From assembly GCA_963655255.1 (NCBI GenBank), contig CAVKEB010000006.1, forward strand, positions 36,000 through 99,999: a stretch of DNA of 64,000 nucleotides, in the 5' to 3' direction. This DNA comes from CAG-791 sp963655255. GTDB taxonomy: Bacteria > Bacillota > Clostridia > Lachnospirales > Lachnospiraceae. Positions 31,919 through 40,401 of the stretch are shown piece by piece; the stretch's first letter is position 1, and each line of letters begins with the position of its first letter. The position numbers and the translations under genes are program-made. Under the pieces are notes generated by a model. The model saw nothing but the letters and a program-made list of their open reading frames with translations. It was not told the DNA's origin and ran no database searches.

Positions 31919-33940
31919 ATGACACGGGAAGAATACGAGGCACTGAAGAAGACCGTCGATTACCACATGAAGCGGTACTATGACGAAGACGCACCGGAAA
32001 TCAGCGACTACGAGTACGATCAGCTGATGCTGCGCCTGAAGGCCGCGGAGAAAGAGCACCCGGACTGGATTCTTCCGGATTCGCCCACGCAGAAGATCGG
32101 CGGAACGGCCCTTGGAGGAAACGCGGGGAAGCGGGAAGCCGGCGTCAAGGTCACGCACGATGTTCCGATGCTGTCCATCGAGGATGTTTTTACCAAAGAG
32201 GATGTCGCGGCATGGGTGAACAAGGTGCAGGAGAAGCATCCGCACTGCTTCTTTTCCGTGGAGGTGAAGGTGGACGGCCTTTCGATGTCCATCCGCTACG
32301 AGAAAGGGGAGGACGGGAAACTTCATCTCGTGCTGGCCGAGACGCGCGGAGACGGACTGGTCGGGGAGGATGTGACGGCGAACGCACTGGCGATCCCTGA
32401 CGTGCAGCAGGTTATCGACCTTCCGTATGAGAGCCTGGAACTGCGCGGCGAGGTCTACATGGCGCATGAGGACTTCGAGCGCTTCAATGAAGAGATGGTG
32501 CGGCTGGAGAAAAAGCCCGCGGCCAATCCGCGCAATCTCGCGGCGGGAACGCTCCGCCAGCTGGATCCTTCCATCACGAAAAAGCGCGGACTGCGCATGT
32601 TCGTCTTCAATGTGCAGCGGGGACCCGCGGAGCTGATGGAGAGCCACACGAAGGCCCTGGATCTTCTGGAAGAGAAGGGTGTGCGCGTGGTGTATCACCG
32701 AAGATGTGAGACGGTGGAGGAGGTGCTTGCCGCCATCGATGCCATCGGCGGGATGCGGGAGAGCCTGCACTTCGATCTCGATGGCGCCGTGGTGAAAATC
32801 GACCACATCGCGTACCGCGAGGAATTCCCTGCGGGGACCAAGTATTCCAGCGGGCACATTGCCTATAAGTATCCGCCGGAGGAGAGGATCGTTGCGATGG
32901 ACCGGATTCTGGTCGATGTCGGACGGACCGGCAAGCTGACATTCACCGGCGAGTTTCATGACCGGGAGACCGGGAAGCCTGCACGCCTGTGCGGAACGAG
33001 CGTGTCCAGGGCAACGCTTCACAACCAGGACTACATCAGTCAGATGAAAATCGGCGTAGGTGGTGAATACCGCCTTTTCAAGAGCGGCGAGATCATTCCG
33101 AAGCTGAACGGGTGCGTGAAGGAGCCGGAGGCTGTTTTTCAGGCACCGAAGGTCTGTCCCGTCTGCGGACAGCCACTGGTCCGGGAGGCGGATACCGCGG
33201 ACATCCGCTGTATCAATCCTGCCTGTCCGGCGCAGGTGGTGAATGCGATTGCGTATTTTGCTTCGCGCAGCTGCATGAACATCATGGGACTGGGTGATAC
33301 GCTGGTGGAAGCGCTGGTGCAGAAGGGGTATCTGCACAGCTATGCGGATATTTATCACCTGAAGGATCACCGTCAGGAGCTCATTGACGAAGGAATCATC
33401 GGCAAGGAGAAGAACACGGACAAGGTCCTTGCGGCGATTGAAGCGTCGAAGGCAAACTCGCCGGTTCTGCTCCTGACAGGCCTTGGCATCCGCAACTGCG
33501 GAAAAGCGGCGGCCAGAGAAATCCTGTCGCATTATGACAGTATCGACGCGCTTGCCGCGGCAGGAGTGGAGGAACTGACGCAGATTCCCGACGTCGGGGA
33601 GACGACGGCCGCCTGCATCCATGACTTTTTTGCCGCAGAGGAAAGCCGGAAGATTCTGCAGGAGCTCCGGGAGGCGGGCGTCAACATGACAATGGAGAAG
33701 GCAGAGCCCGCTTCGCAGAAGCTCGCCGGGCTCACCATCGTGGTGACAGGAACGCTTCCCACCCTTGGAAGAAAAGAGGCGGAGGAGCTGATTGTCTCAA
33801 ATGGAGGAAAGGCTTCGGGAAGCGTCTCGAAGAGAACAAGCTATGTGCTCGTGGGAGAAGCGGCGGGCTCCAAGCTTGCAAAGGCGCAGCAGCTCGGGAT
33901 TCCGGTGATTACGGAGGAAGAGTTCCGGGCCATGCTGTGA
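31919..33940 (+). CDS. ligA: NAD-dependent DNA ligase
   Basis: A 673-residue LigA joining nicked DNA with NAD. NAD-binding domain at the N-terminus (KRYYDEDAPEISDYEYDQLM), the adenylated Lys in VEVKVDGLSMSIR (about residue 117), an OB fold, a C4 zinc finger (CPVCGQPL...CINPACPAQ), helix-hairpin-helix repeats and a C-terminal BRCT domain (GLTIVVTGTLPTLGRKEAEE). ATG 31919 gives the standard LigA start; the frame is open upstream to 31796 but those residues do not match. Single gene. Confidence 0.95.
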   Translation: MTREEYEALKKTVDYHMKRYYDEDAPEISDYEYDQLMLRLKAAEKEHPDWILPDSPTQKIGGTALGGNAGKREAGVKVTHDVPMLSIEDVFTKEDVAAWVNKVQEKHPHCFFSVEVKVDGLSMSIRYEKGEDGKLHLVLAETRGDGLVGEDVTANALAIPDVQQVIDLPYESLELRGEVYMAHEDFERFNEEMVRLEKKPAANPRNLAAGTLRQLDPSITKKRGLRMFVFNVQRGPAELMESHTKALDLLEEKGVRVVYHRRCETVEEVLAAIDAIGGMRESLHFDLDGAVVKIDHIAYREEFPAGTKYSSGHIAYKYPPEERIVAMDRILVDVGRTGKLTFTGEFHDRETGKPARLCGTSVSRATLHNQDYISQMKIGVGGEYRLFKSGEIIPKLNGCVKEPEAVFQAPKVCPVCGQPLVREADTADIRCINPACPAQVVNAIAYFASRSCMNIMGLGDTLVEALVQKGYLHSYADIYHLKDHRQELIDEGIIGKEKNTDKVLAAIEASKANSPVLLLTGLGIRNCGKAAAREILSHYDSIDALAAAGVEELTQIPDVGETTAACIHDFFAAEESRKILQELREAGVNMTMEKAEPASQKLAGLTIVVTGTLPTLGRKEAEELIVSNGGKASGSVSKRTSYVLVGEAAGSKLAKAQQLGIPVITEEEFRAML

Positions 33941-34051
33941 TCCTATGGGGCCCGAAATGGAATCTGATGTATCGGCAGGCCATGAAACTGTCTGCGGATT
34001 TCCGGAAGAGAAATGCAGCCGGTGGGAGACAGATTCTGGAAAATGACGGTG

Positions 34052-34147
34052 TTGCATCGGAACGGCTGCCGTTATAATGTTCGCAGTCTGTAACGATTCC
34101 GCGAATGTTGATGTCCGCAGAGGAATTCATGATGTGCGGAATCGTTA
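34052..34147 (+). promoter_or_regulatory. metA promoter and leader hairpin
   Basis: TTGCAT (34052-34057), 15-base spacer, TATAAT (34073-34078). The leader has a perfect 12-bp inverted repeat TAACGATTCCGC (34091-34102)/GCGGAATCGTTA (34136-34147) with a 33-base loop. No T run follows and the SAM riboswitch pattern is absent, so it may be a protein-binding or mRNA-stability structure. Confidence 0.55.
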
Positions 34148-34179
34148 TGTAAATATGCAGAAGCAGAGAGGAACCTGGA

Positions 34180-35097
34180 ATGCCGATTCGAATTCAGAAT
34201 GACCTTCCCGTGAAGGAAGAGCTGGAAAAAGAGAATCTCTTTATCGTGGATGAAAGCCGGGCTGCCCACCAGGACATCCGTCCGCTGGAAATCTGTATTC
34301 TGAACCTGATGCCGAAGAAAGAGGATACGGAGCTGGATATTCTGCGGATGCTGAGCAACACGCCGCTGCAGCTCAACATTACCTTCATGCGGATGAGCTC
34401 CCACCTCTCGAAGAACACCTCGTATTCGCACCTGCACCAGTTCTATGCCTGCTTCGATGATCTGAAGGACCGCCGCTTCGACGGAATGATCATCACGGGC
34501 GCTCCGGTGGAGAAACTGGAATATGAAGAGGTGGACTACTGGAACGAGCTCTGCCGCGTTTTCGCCTGGAGTGTCACGAACGTGACCTCGACGCTGCATA
34601 TCTGCTGGGGAGCGCAGGCGGGACTCTATTATCACTACGGCCTTCCGAAAAGGATGCTGAAGGAGAAACTGTCCGGGGTCTATTACCACAAGGTCATGCA
34701 CCGCAAGGACCCTCTGATGCGCGGAATGGACGATTATTTTATGATTCCGCACAGCCGCTACACCGAAGTGCCTGCGGAGGCCATTCATGCGTGCAGGGAC
34801 CTGAAGGTTCTCGCGGAGTCCAGAGAGGCGGGCGTTCTTCTCTGCACGGCCAAGGACGGGCGGCAGGTGTTCATCTTCGGACACGGCGAGTATGACCGCT
34901 ATACGCTGCGCGATGAATACGAGCGGGACCGGAAGAAGGGCATAGACCCGAAGATTCCGGCGAATTATTTCCCGGAGAACGATCCGCAGCAGAAGCCCCT
35001 TCTCCAGTGGCGCAGCGCAAGTCAGGCGATGTACAGCAACTGGATCAACTATTACGTATACCAGGCAACTCCGTACGATCTGAATGAGATCCGGTAA
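34180..35097 (+). CDS. metA: Homoserine O-acetyltransferase, MetA family
   Basis: A 305-residue MetA-fold enzyme activating homoserine for methionine synthesis. It opens MPIRIQNDLPVKEELEKENL and has the catalytic Cys in HICWGAQAGLY at residue 142, HGEYDRYTL and the closing VYQATPYDL. Residue 111 is Glu (GAPVEKLEYEEV). In characterised MetA proteins Glu at this place goes with acetyl-CoA and Gly with succinyl-CoA, so the product is probably O-acetylhomoserine. GAGAGGAACCTGG is the ribosome binding site. Ends at a strong terminator. Confidence 0.92.
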   Translation: MPIRIQNDLPVKEELEKENLFIVDESRAAHQDIRPLEICILNLMPKKEDTELDILRMLSNTPLQLNITFMRMSSHLSKNTSYSHLHQFYACFDDLKDRRFDGMIITGAPVEKLEYEEVDYWNELCRVFAWSVTNVTSTLHICWGAQAGLYYHYGLPKRMLKEKLSGVYYHKVMHRKDPLMRGMDDYFMIPHSRYTEVPAEAIHACRDLKVLAESREAGVLLCTAKDGRQVFIFGHGEYDRYTLRDEYERDRKKGIDPKIPANYFPENDPQQKPLLQWRSASQAMYSNWINYYVYQATPYDLNEIR

Positions 35098-35125
35098 AGT
35101 CAGGAATATCGGTTAAGAATGATGA

Positions 35126-35164
35126 AATCCCCCGACAGGACAGAAACCTGCCGGGGGATTTTTT
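35126..35164 (+). terminator. metA terminator
   Basis: AATCCCCCGACAGG-ACAGAAA-CCTGCCGGGGGATT followed by TTTT. Confidence 0.9.
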
Positions 35165-35498
35165 GCGTGTGCAGCATCCGTGAGAGAAGCCTGGGCATGC
35201 GGCATCAATTGATAAGAGGCTTTGTGGTGCAGCATCCGTCGGTGAGTAGTCCTGAAGAGTGCAGCTGCCCTTCGGGGAATTTTGAAACTGTATGTGAAGA
35301 GTTCCATGCCACCGGGAGGAGCAGAGCCGCGGGATGATTTTGTGATATTTTGGACAGAAAACGAAAGACAAGCCGAATTGCTGAAAAGATGCCGCTCCTG
35401 TATCGGGAAGCATTGTGCAGAAAGGCAGAAAATAACTGGAAAAGATTGGGACTTTGTCACAAATAAATAAAAAATACGCCACCGGTGGCACAATATAG

Positions 35499-35677
35499 TT
35501 GCAAAATGCCACTGGGTGTGCGATTATATACCCAGTCCGAAACGTAAGGAACACGGAAAACCTTGATCGGAAACGTATCCGGCGCGCGGGGACATCAATC
35601 GAATAAGGTGATTGCCTTAGAGACGATGAGAGCGGCAAAAGTGACAAGGGTTGCTTTTGCATGCTTTTTATTTTTGA
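35499..35677 (+). ncRNA. Candidate small RNA with its own promoter and terminator
   Basis: In the gene-free stretch 35165-35857, TTGCAA (35499-35504) and TATATA (35525-35530) could form a promoter, though the spacer is 20 bases. Downstream are short stems TAAGG-N10-CCTTGA, CGGAAACGTATCCG and TAAGG-TGATTG-CCTTA, and then GCAAAAG (35635-35641)/CTTTTGC (35654-35660) with ATGCTTTTTATTTTT. No open frame fits. Upstream is a 12-bp palindrome GCCACCGGTGGC (35478-35489). It could instead be a leader attenuator of the ABC operon. Confidence 0.35.
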
Positions 35678-35754
35678 CCAAAAATTCAGACACAATTCTG
35701 ATAGATGAAATGCAACATGCACAATAAAATGTTTAAGAAAGTTTAATAAAGTGA

Positions 35755-35783
35755 TTGACATGCAAGAGAAAATAGTATAATAT
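35755..35783 (+). promoter_or_regulatory. Promoter of the second ABC operon
   Basis: Consensus TTGACA (35755-35760), 17-base spacer, TAATAT (35778-35783). Direct repeats GTTTAAGAAA and GTTTAATAAA (35730-35750) lie just upstream of the -35 and may bind a regulator. Confidence 0.75.
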
Positions 35784-35857
35784 CGACAAATCAAACGGGA
35801 AAAGAAAACACGAAAATATAGACATTCACAATAACGAAAGAAGGGGGATGCAAGAAA

Positions 35858-36757
35858 TTGAAAAAAGATTCACAACATCAGGTTTGTCTGAAAAAAGACT
35901 ACAAAAGAACGACCATACTGATGTCCATACCGGGGGCGGCGCTGTATACGTTCTTCTTCACGGTTCCGGTATGTCTCGGCGTGTACTACAGTTTCACGGA
36001 CTGGAACAGCATTGCAAGAAGCGACAACTTCGTGGGACTGCAGAACTACATCAACGCACTGACGGACAAGAGGTTCCTGAAAGCGTTCCTTTTCAACTTC
36101 CGCTACACGATTTTCTATGTTGCAGGAATCCTGATTCTTGCCACTATCATCGCGATGCTCCTGAATCAGAGAGTGAAGGGGAGCACAACCTTCCGGGCAT
36201 TGTATTTCCTTCCGGCACTGTTCAGCAGCGTGACCGTATCCATGATTTTCAATCAGATTTTCTTCCGCGTGATTCCGGCGTTCGGAGACGCGATGGGAAT
36301 TGCGGCGCTGCACAAGAGTATCTTGTCCAGCAAGGACACCGCGATCTTCGGCATCCTGTTCGTAGCGCTTTGGGGGGCGCTGCCGATGCAGTCGATTCTG
36401 ATTCTCGCGGGACTTCAGACCATTCCGCATGAGCTTCTGGAAGCGGCGCGAATCGATGGAGCGAACCGCTGGAAGGTGTTCCGCTACATCACCATTCCGC
36501 ACCTGATCCCGACGCTTTCGGTTGTTCTGGTGCTGGCAGTCAAGGGCGGCCTGATGGTCTTCGATCAGATCAAGATTCTGACCGACGGCGGACCGAACAA
36601 CGCGACGCGTTCGCTGTCCATCCTGATTTACAACGATGCATTCAAGAACAACCGCTTTGCATCCGCGATGGCAGAAGCCATCATCGTCGGCATTGTGGTA
36701 GCTGTGATTTCTTACATCCAGCTGCAGATCAGCAACAAGAAATCCGTAAACGCATAA
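35858..36757 (+). CDS. ABC sugar permease (MalF type), TTG start
   Basis: A 299-residue permease with six membrane segments (first about 20-42). The EAA loop reads HELLEAARIDGANRWKVFRY, and the periplasmic FDQIKILTDGGPNNATRSLS follows. No ATG lies in frame near the start; AAGGGGGATG is nine bases before TTG 35858, so TTG is chosen. The ATG at 35848 is in another frame. First gene of an operon permease-permease-hydrolase-binding protein, an unusual order with the binding protein last. No ATPase gene nearby. Confidence 0.85.
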   Translation: MKKDSQHQVCLKKDYKRTTILMSIPGAALYTFFFTVPVCLGVYYSFTDWNSIARSDNFVGLQNYINALTDKRFLKAFLFNFRYTIFYVAGILILATIIAMLLNQRVKGSTTFRALYFLPALFSSVTVSMIFNQIFFRVIPAFGDAMGIAALHKSILSSKDTAIFGILFVALWGALPMQSILILAGLQTIPHELLEAARIDGANRWKVFRYITIPHLIPTLSVVLVLAVKGGLMVFDQIKILTDGGPNNATRSLSILIYNDAFKNNRFASAMAEAIIVGIVVAVISYIQLQISNKKSVNA

Positions 36758-36775
36758 CAGGGGTGGGGCAAGCAA

Positions 36776-37609
36776 ATGAGTAAAAAGAAATTATACAGAA
36801 TCCTGGTCTACGCACTCCTTATTATCGGGCTGCTGACCATTATTCTTCCGCTGTACATTACATTCATCACGAGTTTCAAGAGCACTTCGGAGACGATCAC
36901 CAACTACCTGTCTCTTCCGAAGAAATGGTATACCGGCAACTTCACTTACATACTCTCGAAGAAGGGATTCTGGAGAGCGCTGCTGAACACGGCAATCATC
37001 ACCGCCGTTGTGGCGGCGGGCGATGTTCTCCTGATGCCGATGCTGGGCTACTCCGTCGGACGCAGAATGAACGAGAGCAAGAAGTGGAGAGGATTCTACT
37101 TCTACCTGCTGATCGGAATTTTCATTCCCTTCCAGGTAAAAATGATCCCTCTGGTTCAGATGATGTCTGCGTTGAAGATGATGAGCCCGGTCGGACTCGC
37201 CATCCTCTGCATCGGTTCCACCACCTGTGAGGCGACCTTCCTGTACACCGGGTATCTTGCAGGAATTCCGAGAGACCTTGAGGAAGCTGCTTCCATTGAC
37301 GGATCCAGCACCTTCTACACCTACCGGAGAATCATTTTCCCTCTGATGCAGCCGATCATCGCAACATCGGTCATCAAGGACTGTCTCTGGACCTGGAACG
37401 ACTTCACACTGCCCCTGATCATTCTGAACCGGTCGCCGCAGTACTGGACCATCGTTCTGTATCAGTACAACTTCCAGTCGGAAGCGGGCGTGGACTACGG
37501 ACTCGTATTCGCCTGCCTGTGCATCTCGATGATCCCGATCCTCGTGATCTACCTCTTCCTTCAGAAGCAGATCATGTCGGGCCTGACGAGCGGAGCGGTC
37601 AAGGGGTGA
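36776..37609 (+). CDS. ABC sugar permease (MalG type)
   Basis: A 277-residue permease, partner of the gene 18 bases upstream. Six membrane segments; EAA loop GIPRDLEEAASIDGSSTFYTYR; final LQKQIMSGLTSGAVKG. Ribosome binding site GGGGTGGGGC. The 180-base spacer after it is purine-rich and contains no gene. Confidence 0.88.
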   Translation: MSKKKLYRILVYALLIIGLLTIILPLYITFITSFKSTSETITNYLSLPKKWYTGNFTYILSKKGFWRALLNTAIITAVVAAGDVLLMPMLGYSVGRRMNESKKWRGFYFYLLIGIFIPFQVKMIPLVQMMSALKMMSPVGLAILCIGSTTCEATFLYTGYLAGIPRDLEEAASIDGSSTFYTYRRIIFPLMQPIIATSVIKDCLWTWNDFTLPLIILNRSPQYWTIVLYQYNFQSEAGVDYGLVFACLCISMIPILVIYLFLQKQIMSGLTSGAVKG

Positions 37610-37789
37610 TGACAGAGACCGCAACCTGGAAACGAGAGACTGAATGAAAGAATGAAAACCCGGAACACGGAGACTGCAAGCAGGAAAGCAAACGAAAGCC
37701 GGGAGAGCAAAAACCGGGACTGGGAAACAAACCGGTCCCGGGAATGAGAAACACAAAGATAAAAGAAGCAAAAAAGGGGGAGGAAAGCT

Positions 37790-38608
37790 ATGAAACTGCA
37801 TTATCTGGGAACCGCCGCAGCAGAGGCAATTCCTGCCATCTGGTGCAACTGTGAGGTCTGCCAGCAGGCAAGAAAGATGCGGGGGAAGGACATCCGCACG
37901 AGGTCACAGGTTCTGTTCAATGACGACCTTATGGTGGATTTTCCGCAGGACGCCTACATGCACATGCTCCAGAATCAGCTGGAGTACTACCGTCTGAAGT
38001 ACGTGATTTTCACGCATTCCCATCAGGATCACTTCTATCCGGAAGAATTCGCGATGCGGAGCAAAGATTACGCAGCCGGTATCACGGAACCGATTCACGT
38101 CTACGGCAACAATGTCTGTGTGGAACGGCTGAAGGCGACGCCGGAAATGGACGTCGATGGAAGAGTTGTGATTCATGAGCTGCATAATTTCGAACCGGTG
38201 AAGATCGGGGACTATCTCGTGACACCGCTGACTGCCAATCACGATCCGAGAGAAAACTGCCTGATCTACAGCATTGAGAACGGCGGCAAGCGGATGCTCT
38301 ACAGCAATGACACCGGAGAATATCCGGAAGAGACCTGGAATTATCTGGAGCAGAACCATCTGAAGTTCGACCTTTTGAGCATGGACTGCACGATTGGCAT
38401 GAAGGATTCGAAGAACTATCACATGGGCTACCCGAACATTCTGAAGATGAAGGAACGGTTCGAGAAGGACGGCCTGATTGATGAGAAGACGATCGTGATT
38501 GCAACGCATTACTCGCACAATTTCTATCTGCCGTACACAGAGCTTCAGAAAATCATGGAAAAGGATCACATCATTCCGTCCTATGACGGGATGCAGGTGG
38601 AGATCTGA
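37790..38608 (+). CDS. PhnP-like metallo-beta-lactamase phosphodiesterase
   Basis: A 272-residue MBL hydrolase. It begins MKLHYLGTAAAEAIPAIWCN and has the cysteine-rich start typical of PhnP-like enzymes (CNCEVCQQARKMRGKD). The metal site is THSHQDHFYPEEF (HxHxDH), with LTANHDPRENC, MLYSNDTGEY and ATHYSHN as further ligands. PhnP opens cyclic phosphate of ribosyl phosphonate products; relatives act on other phosphodiesters. Here it lies inside a sugar importer operon, so it may process a phosphorylated or cyclic sugar ester. AAGGGGGAGGAAAGC is a very strong ribosome binding site. Confidence 0.75.
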   Translation: MKLHYLGTAAAEAIPAIWCNCEVCQQARKMRGKDIRTRSQVLFNDDLMVDFPQDAYMHMLQNQLEYYRLKYVIFTHSHQDHFYPEEFAMRSKDYAAGITEPIHVYGNNVCVERLKATPEMDVDGRVVIHELHNFEPVKIGDYLVTPLTANHDPRENCLIYSIENGGKRMLYSNDTGEYPEETWNYLEQNHLKFDLLSMDCTIGMKDSKNYHMGYPNILKMKERFEKDGLIDEKTIVIATHYSHNFYLPYTELQKIMEKDHIIPSYDGMQVEI

Positions 38609-38774
38609 AGCCGGAAAAGGTGAGAGACCGGCAGACGGCAATGCGACAGAAACGGTTCTGCTTTTCCGAGGTTTTCAAATATTACGAAAAATAAAAAGAG
38701 AAAGCAGGATCACCGGAAACGTAAATCGGCGGCACAATGGGAGCCGCAGATAAATATTTAAGGGAGGTTCAACA

Positions 38775-40151
38775 ATGAACAAGAAAAGAGTTTTGGCACT
38801 GATGATGTCGGGGATGATGTTATTCTCTCTGGCAGGCTGCGGATCTTCTTCGTCTACGGACAGCTCCGCTGCTGACAGCACACCGGCAGCCGAAGAGACG
38901 ACAGAGGATGCAGCGGAGGAGAGCACGGACAAGTCGCCCGTTCTCGACACGGTAGCTGATGATGAGAGCGGCACCGTCAGCGGTGATTACACACCGGAAG
39001 ACGGCGCTACCATCGAGGTCTTCACCATCAAGGAAGAGATCGTGGAAGTTGTCGACAACATCATCAAGGAGTTCGAGGCTCAGTATCCGCAGGTGAAGGT
39101 CAACCACACCTATGGTGAGGACGGCGAGACGGTTCTGAAGACCAGACTTGCCTCCAATGACATTCCGGATGTCATGCAGGTTATGCCGGCAGGCGTTGAG
39201 TACAAGGAATACTATGATGCAGGCTATGTTACCGACGTCACCAACGAGGCATTCGAGCAGAACATCGGCCAGAACCTTCTGGATCTGACGGAGTACAAGG
39301 ACATTCAGTTCTGCATGCCGATGACGGTCAGCACCTACGGCGTTTATTACCGCAAGGACCTCTTCGAGGCAGCAGGCATCACTTCCGCACCGACCACGTT
39401 TGACGAGTTCAAGGAAGATCTGCAGAAGCTTCAGGATTCCGGAATCAAGACTCCGATCGCTTTCCCCTTCAAGGGTGATGCTCCTCAGCTGACCGAGCGT
39501 CTGATGGGCGAGCTGAATCCGGACTGCCCGAATGACTTCCAGGCAATCGCCGACGGAACCAAGGACATCGCGGACAGCGAAACGCTGAATACCTTTGCGG
39601 ATTTCCTGGATACCATCAAGCCTTATGCAACCGAGGACGCACTCGGAATGGACAGAGATGCAGCCCTTCAGGATCTCGTAAATGGAGATTCGGCGATCAT
39701 GTTCAACGGCAGCTGGCTTCTTTCCCAGTTCCTGACCGCAAATCCGGACATTGACATTGCTTACTGCGCACTGCCGAGCCCACTTCTGGATTCCCCGAAG
39801 GTTGCGGTAAACGTTGATACGGCATGGTCCATCGGAACTTCCACCAAGTATCCGGAAGCCTGCAAGGCATTCCTGGATTTCCTGTCCCAGACCGACATCG
39901 CTCAGGAGTACTACGAAGTTGACGGAAACATCAACTACGTCAAGGGCGTGAAGTATGACAAGGAACAGCTCATGGATGTTTACAACACCGTTATGAGCGG
40001 CGCGGCATTCTCGACCGTTGGAAACCAGTGGCCGACATGGGATCTGAGAGCAGACCTTGCTGCAGCAGCACAGGGCTACTACGGTGACGGAGACAGAGAG
40101 GCATTCTTCGATGCAGCCGCAGAGTACATTGATTTCTATTATCACCGCTGA
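38775..40151 (+). CDS. ABC transporter substrate-binding lipoprotein
   Basis: A 458-residue lipoprotein. Signal peptide MNKKRVLALMMSGMMLFSLA ends in the lipobox LAGC (Cys 22); a Ser/Thr/Glu-rich linker follows (to about 75). The mature domain has IEVFTIKEEIVEVVDNIIKE and LVNGDSAIMFNGSWLLSQFL, as in family 1 solute-binding proteins for oligosaccharides. AGGGAGGTTC precedes the start. It is the last gene of the operon before the alpha-glucosidase. Confidence 0.88.
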   Translation: MNKKRVLALMMSGMMLFSLAGCGSSSSTDSSAADSTPAAEETTEDAAEESTDKSPVLDTVADDESGTVSGDYTPEDGATIEVFTIKEEIVEVVDNIIKEFEAQYPQVKVNHTYGEDGETVLKTRLASNDIPDVMQVMPAGVEYKEYYDAGYVTDVTNEAFEQNIGQNLLDLTEYKDIQFCMPMTVSTYGVYYRKDLFEAAGITSAPTTFDEFKEDLQKLQDSGIKTPIAFPFKGDAPQLTERLMGELNPDCPNDFQAIADGTKDIADSETLNTFADFLDTIKPYATEDALGMDRDAALQDLVNGDSAIMFNGSWLLSQFLTANPDIDIAYCALPSPLLDSPKVAVNVDTAWSIGTSTKYPEACKAFLDFLSQTDIAQEYYEVDGNINYVKGVKYDKEQLMDVYNTVMSGAAFSTVGNQWPTWDLRADLAAAAQGYYGDGDREAFFDAAAEYIDFYYHR

Positions 40152-40288
40152 GAAACGACAGCTTCACAAGAAACGCTGATTGCGACGGGATACCGAAGAC
40201 AACGGAGCTTAGGAGATAAGTTCTGAAAGAAAACTCCTTATGGCATACCGAAAGGCGTGTCATGAGGAGTTTTTATATGGGGGTATAA

Positions 40289-40401
40289 GTTTGAAAGTGA
40301 CATTGATATGTCACTTTCAAACAGCAGCATCGGTGCTGACGCACCGGCTGCCACATTCGGCAAAACCGCTTTCGCGGATTTTGCCTCAGAGAGGTATAAA
40401 G
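40289..40401 (+). repeat. Three-hairpin repeat, copy 3
   Basis: Hairpin A GTTTGAAAGTGACAT-TGAT-ATGTCACTTTCAAAC (40289-40322), hairpin B with loop TGAC (40324-40351), hairpin C GGCAAAACCGC-TTTC-GCGGATTTTGCC (40359-40385). The tail CAGAGAGGTATAAAG supplies the ribosome binding site of the glucosidase. Left flank is GGGGGTATAA, similar to the repeat's own right end. Confidence 0.9.

Noticed and set aside
35119..35470. Small genes between metA and the importer
   Set aside because: They overlap the metA terminator or lack start signals, and the composition is not protein-like.
35540..35677. Known riboswitch before the second importer
   Set aside because: Checked by eye against SAM, lysine, glycine, cyclic di-GMP, M-box and THF patterns; none of their conserved cores is present.
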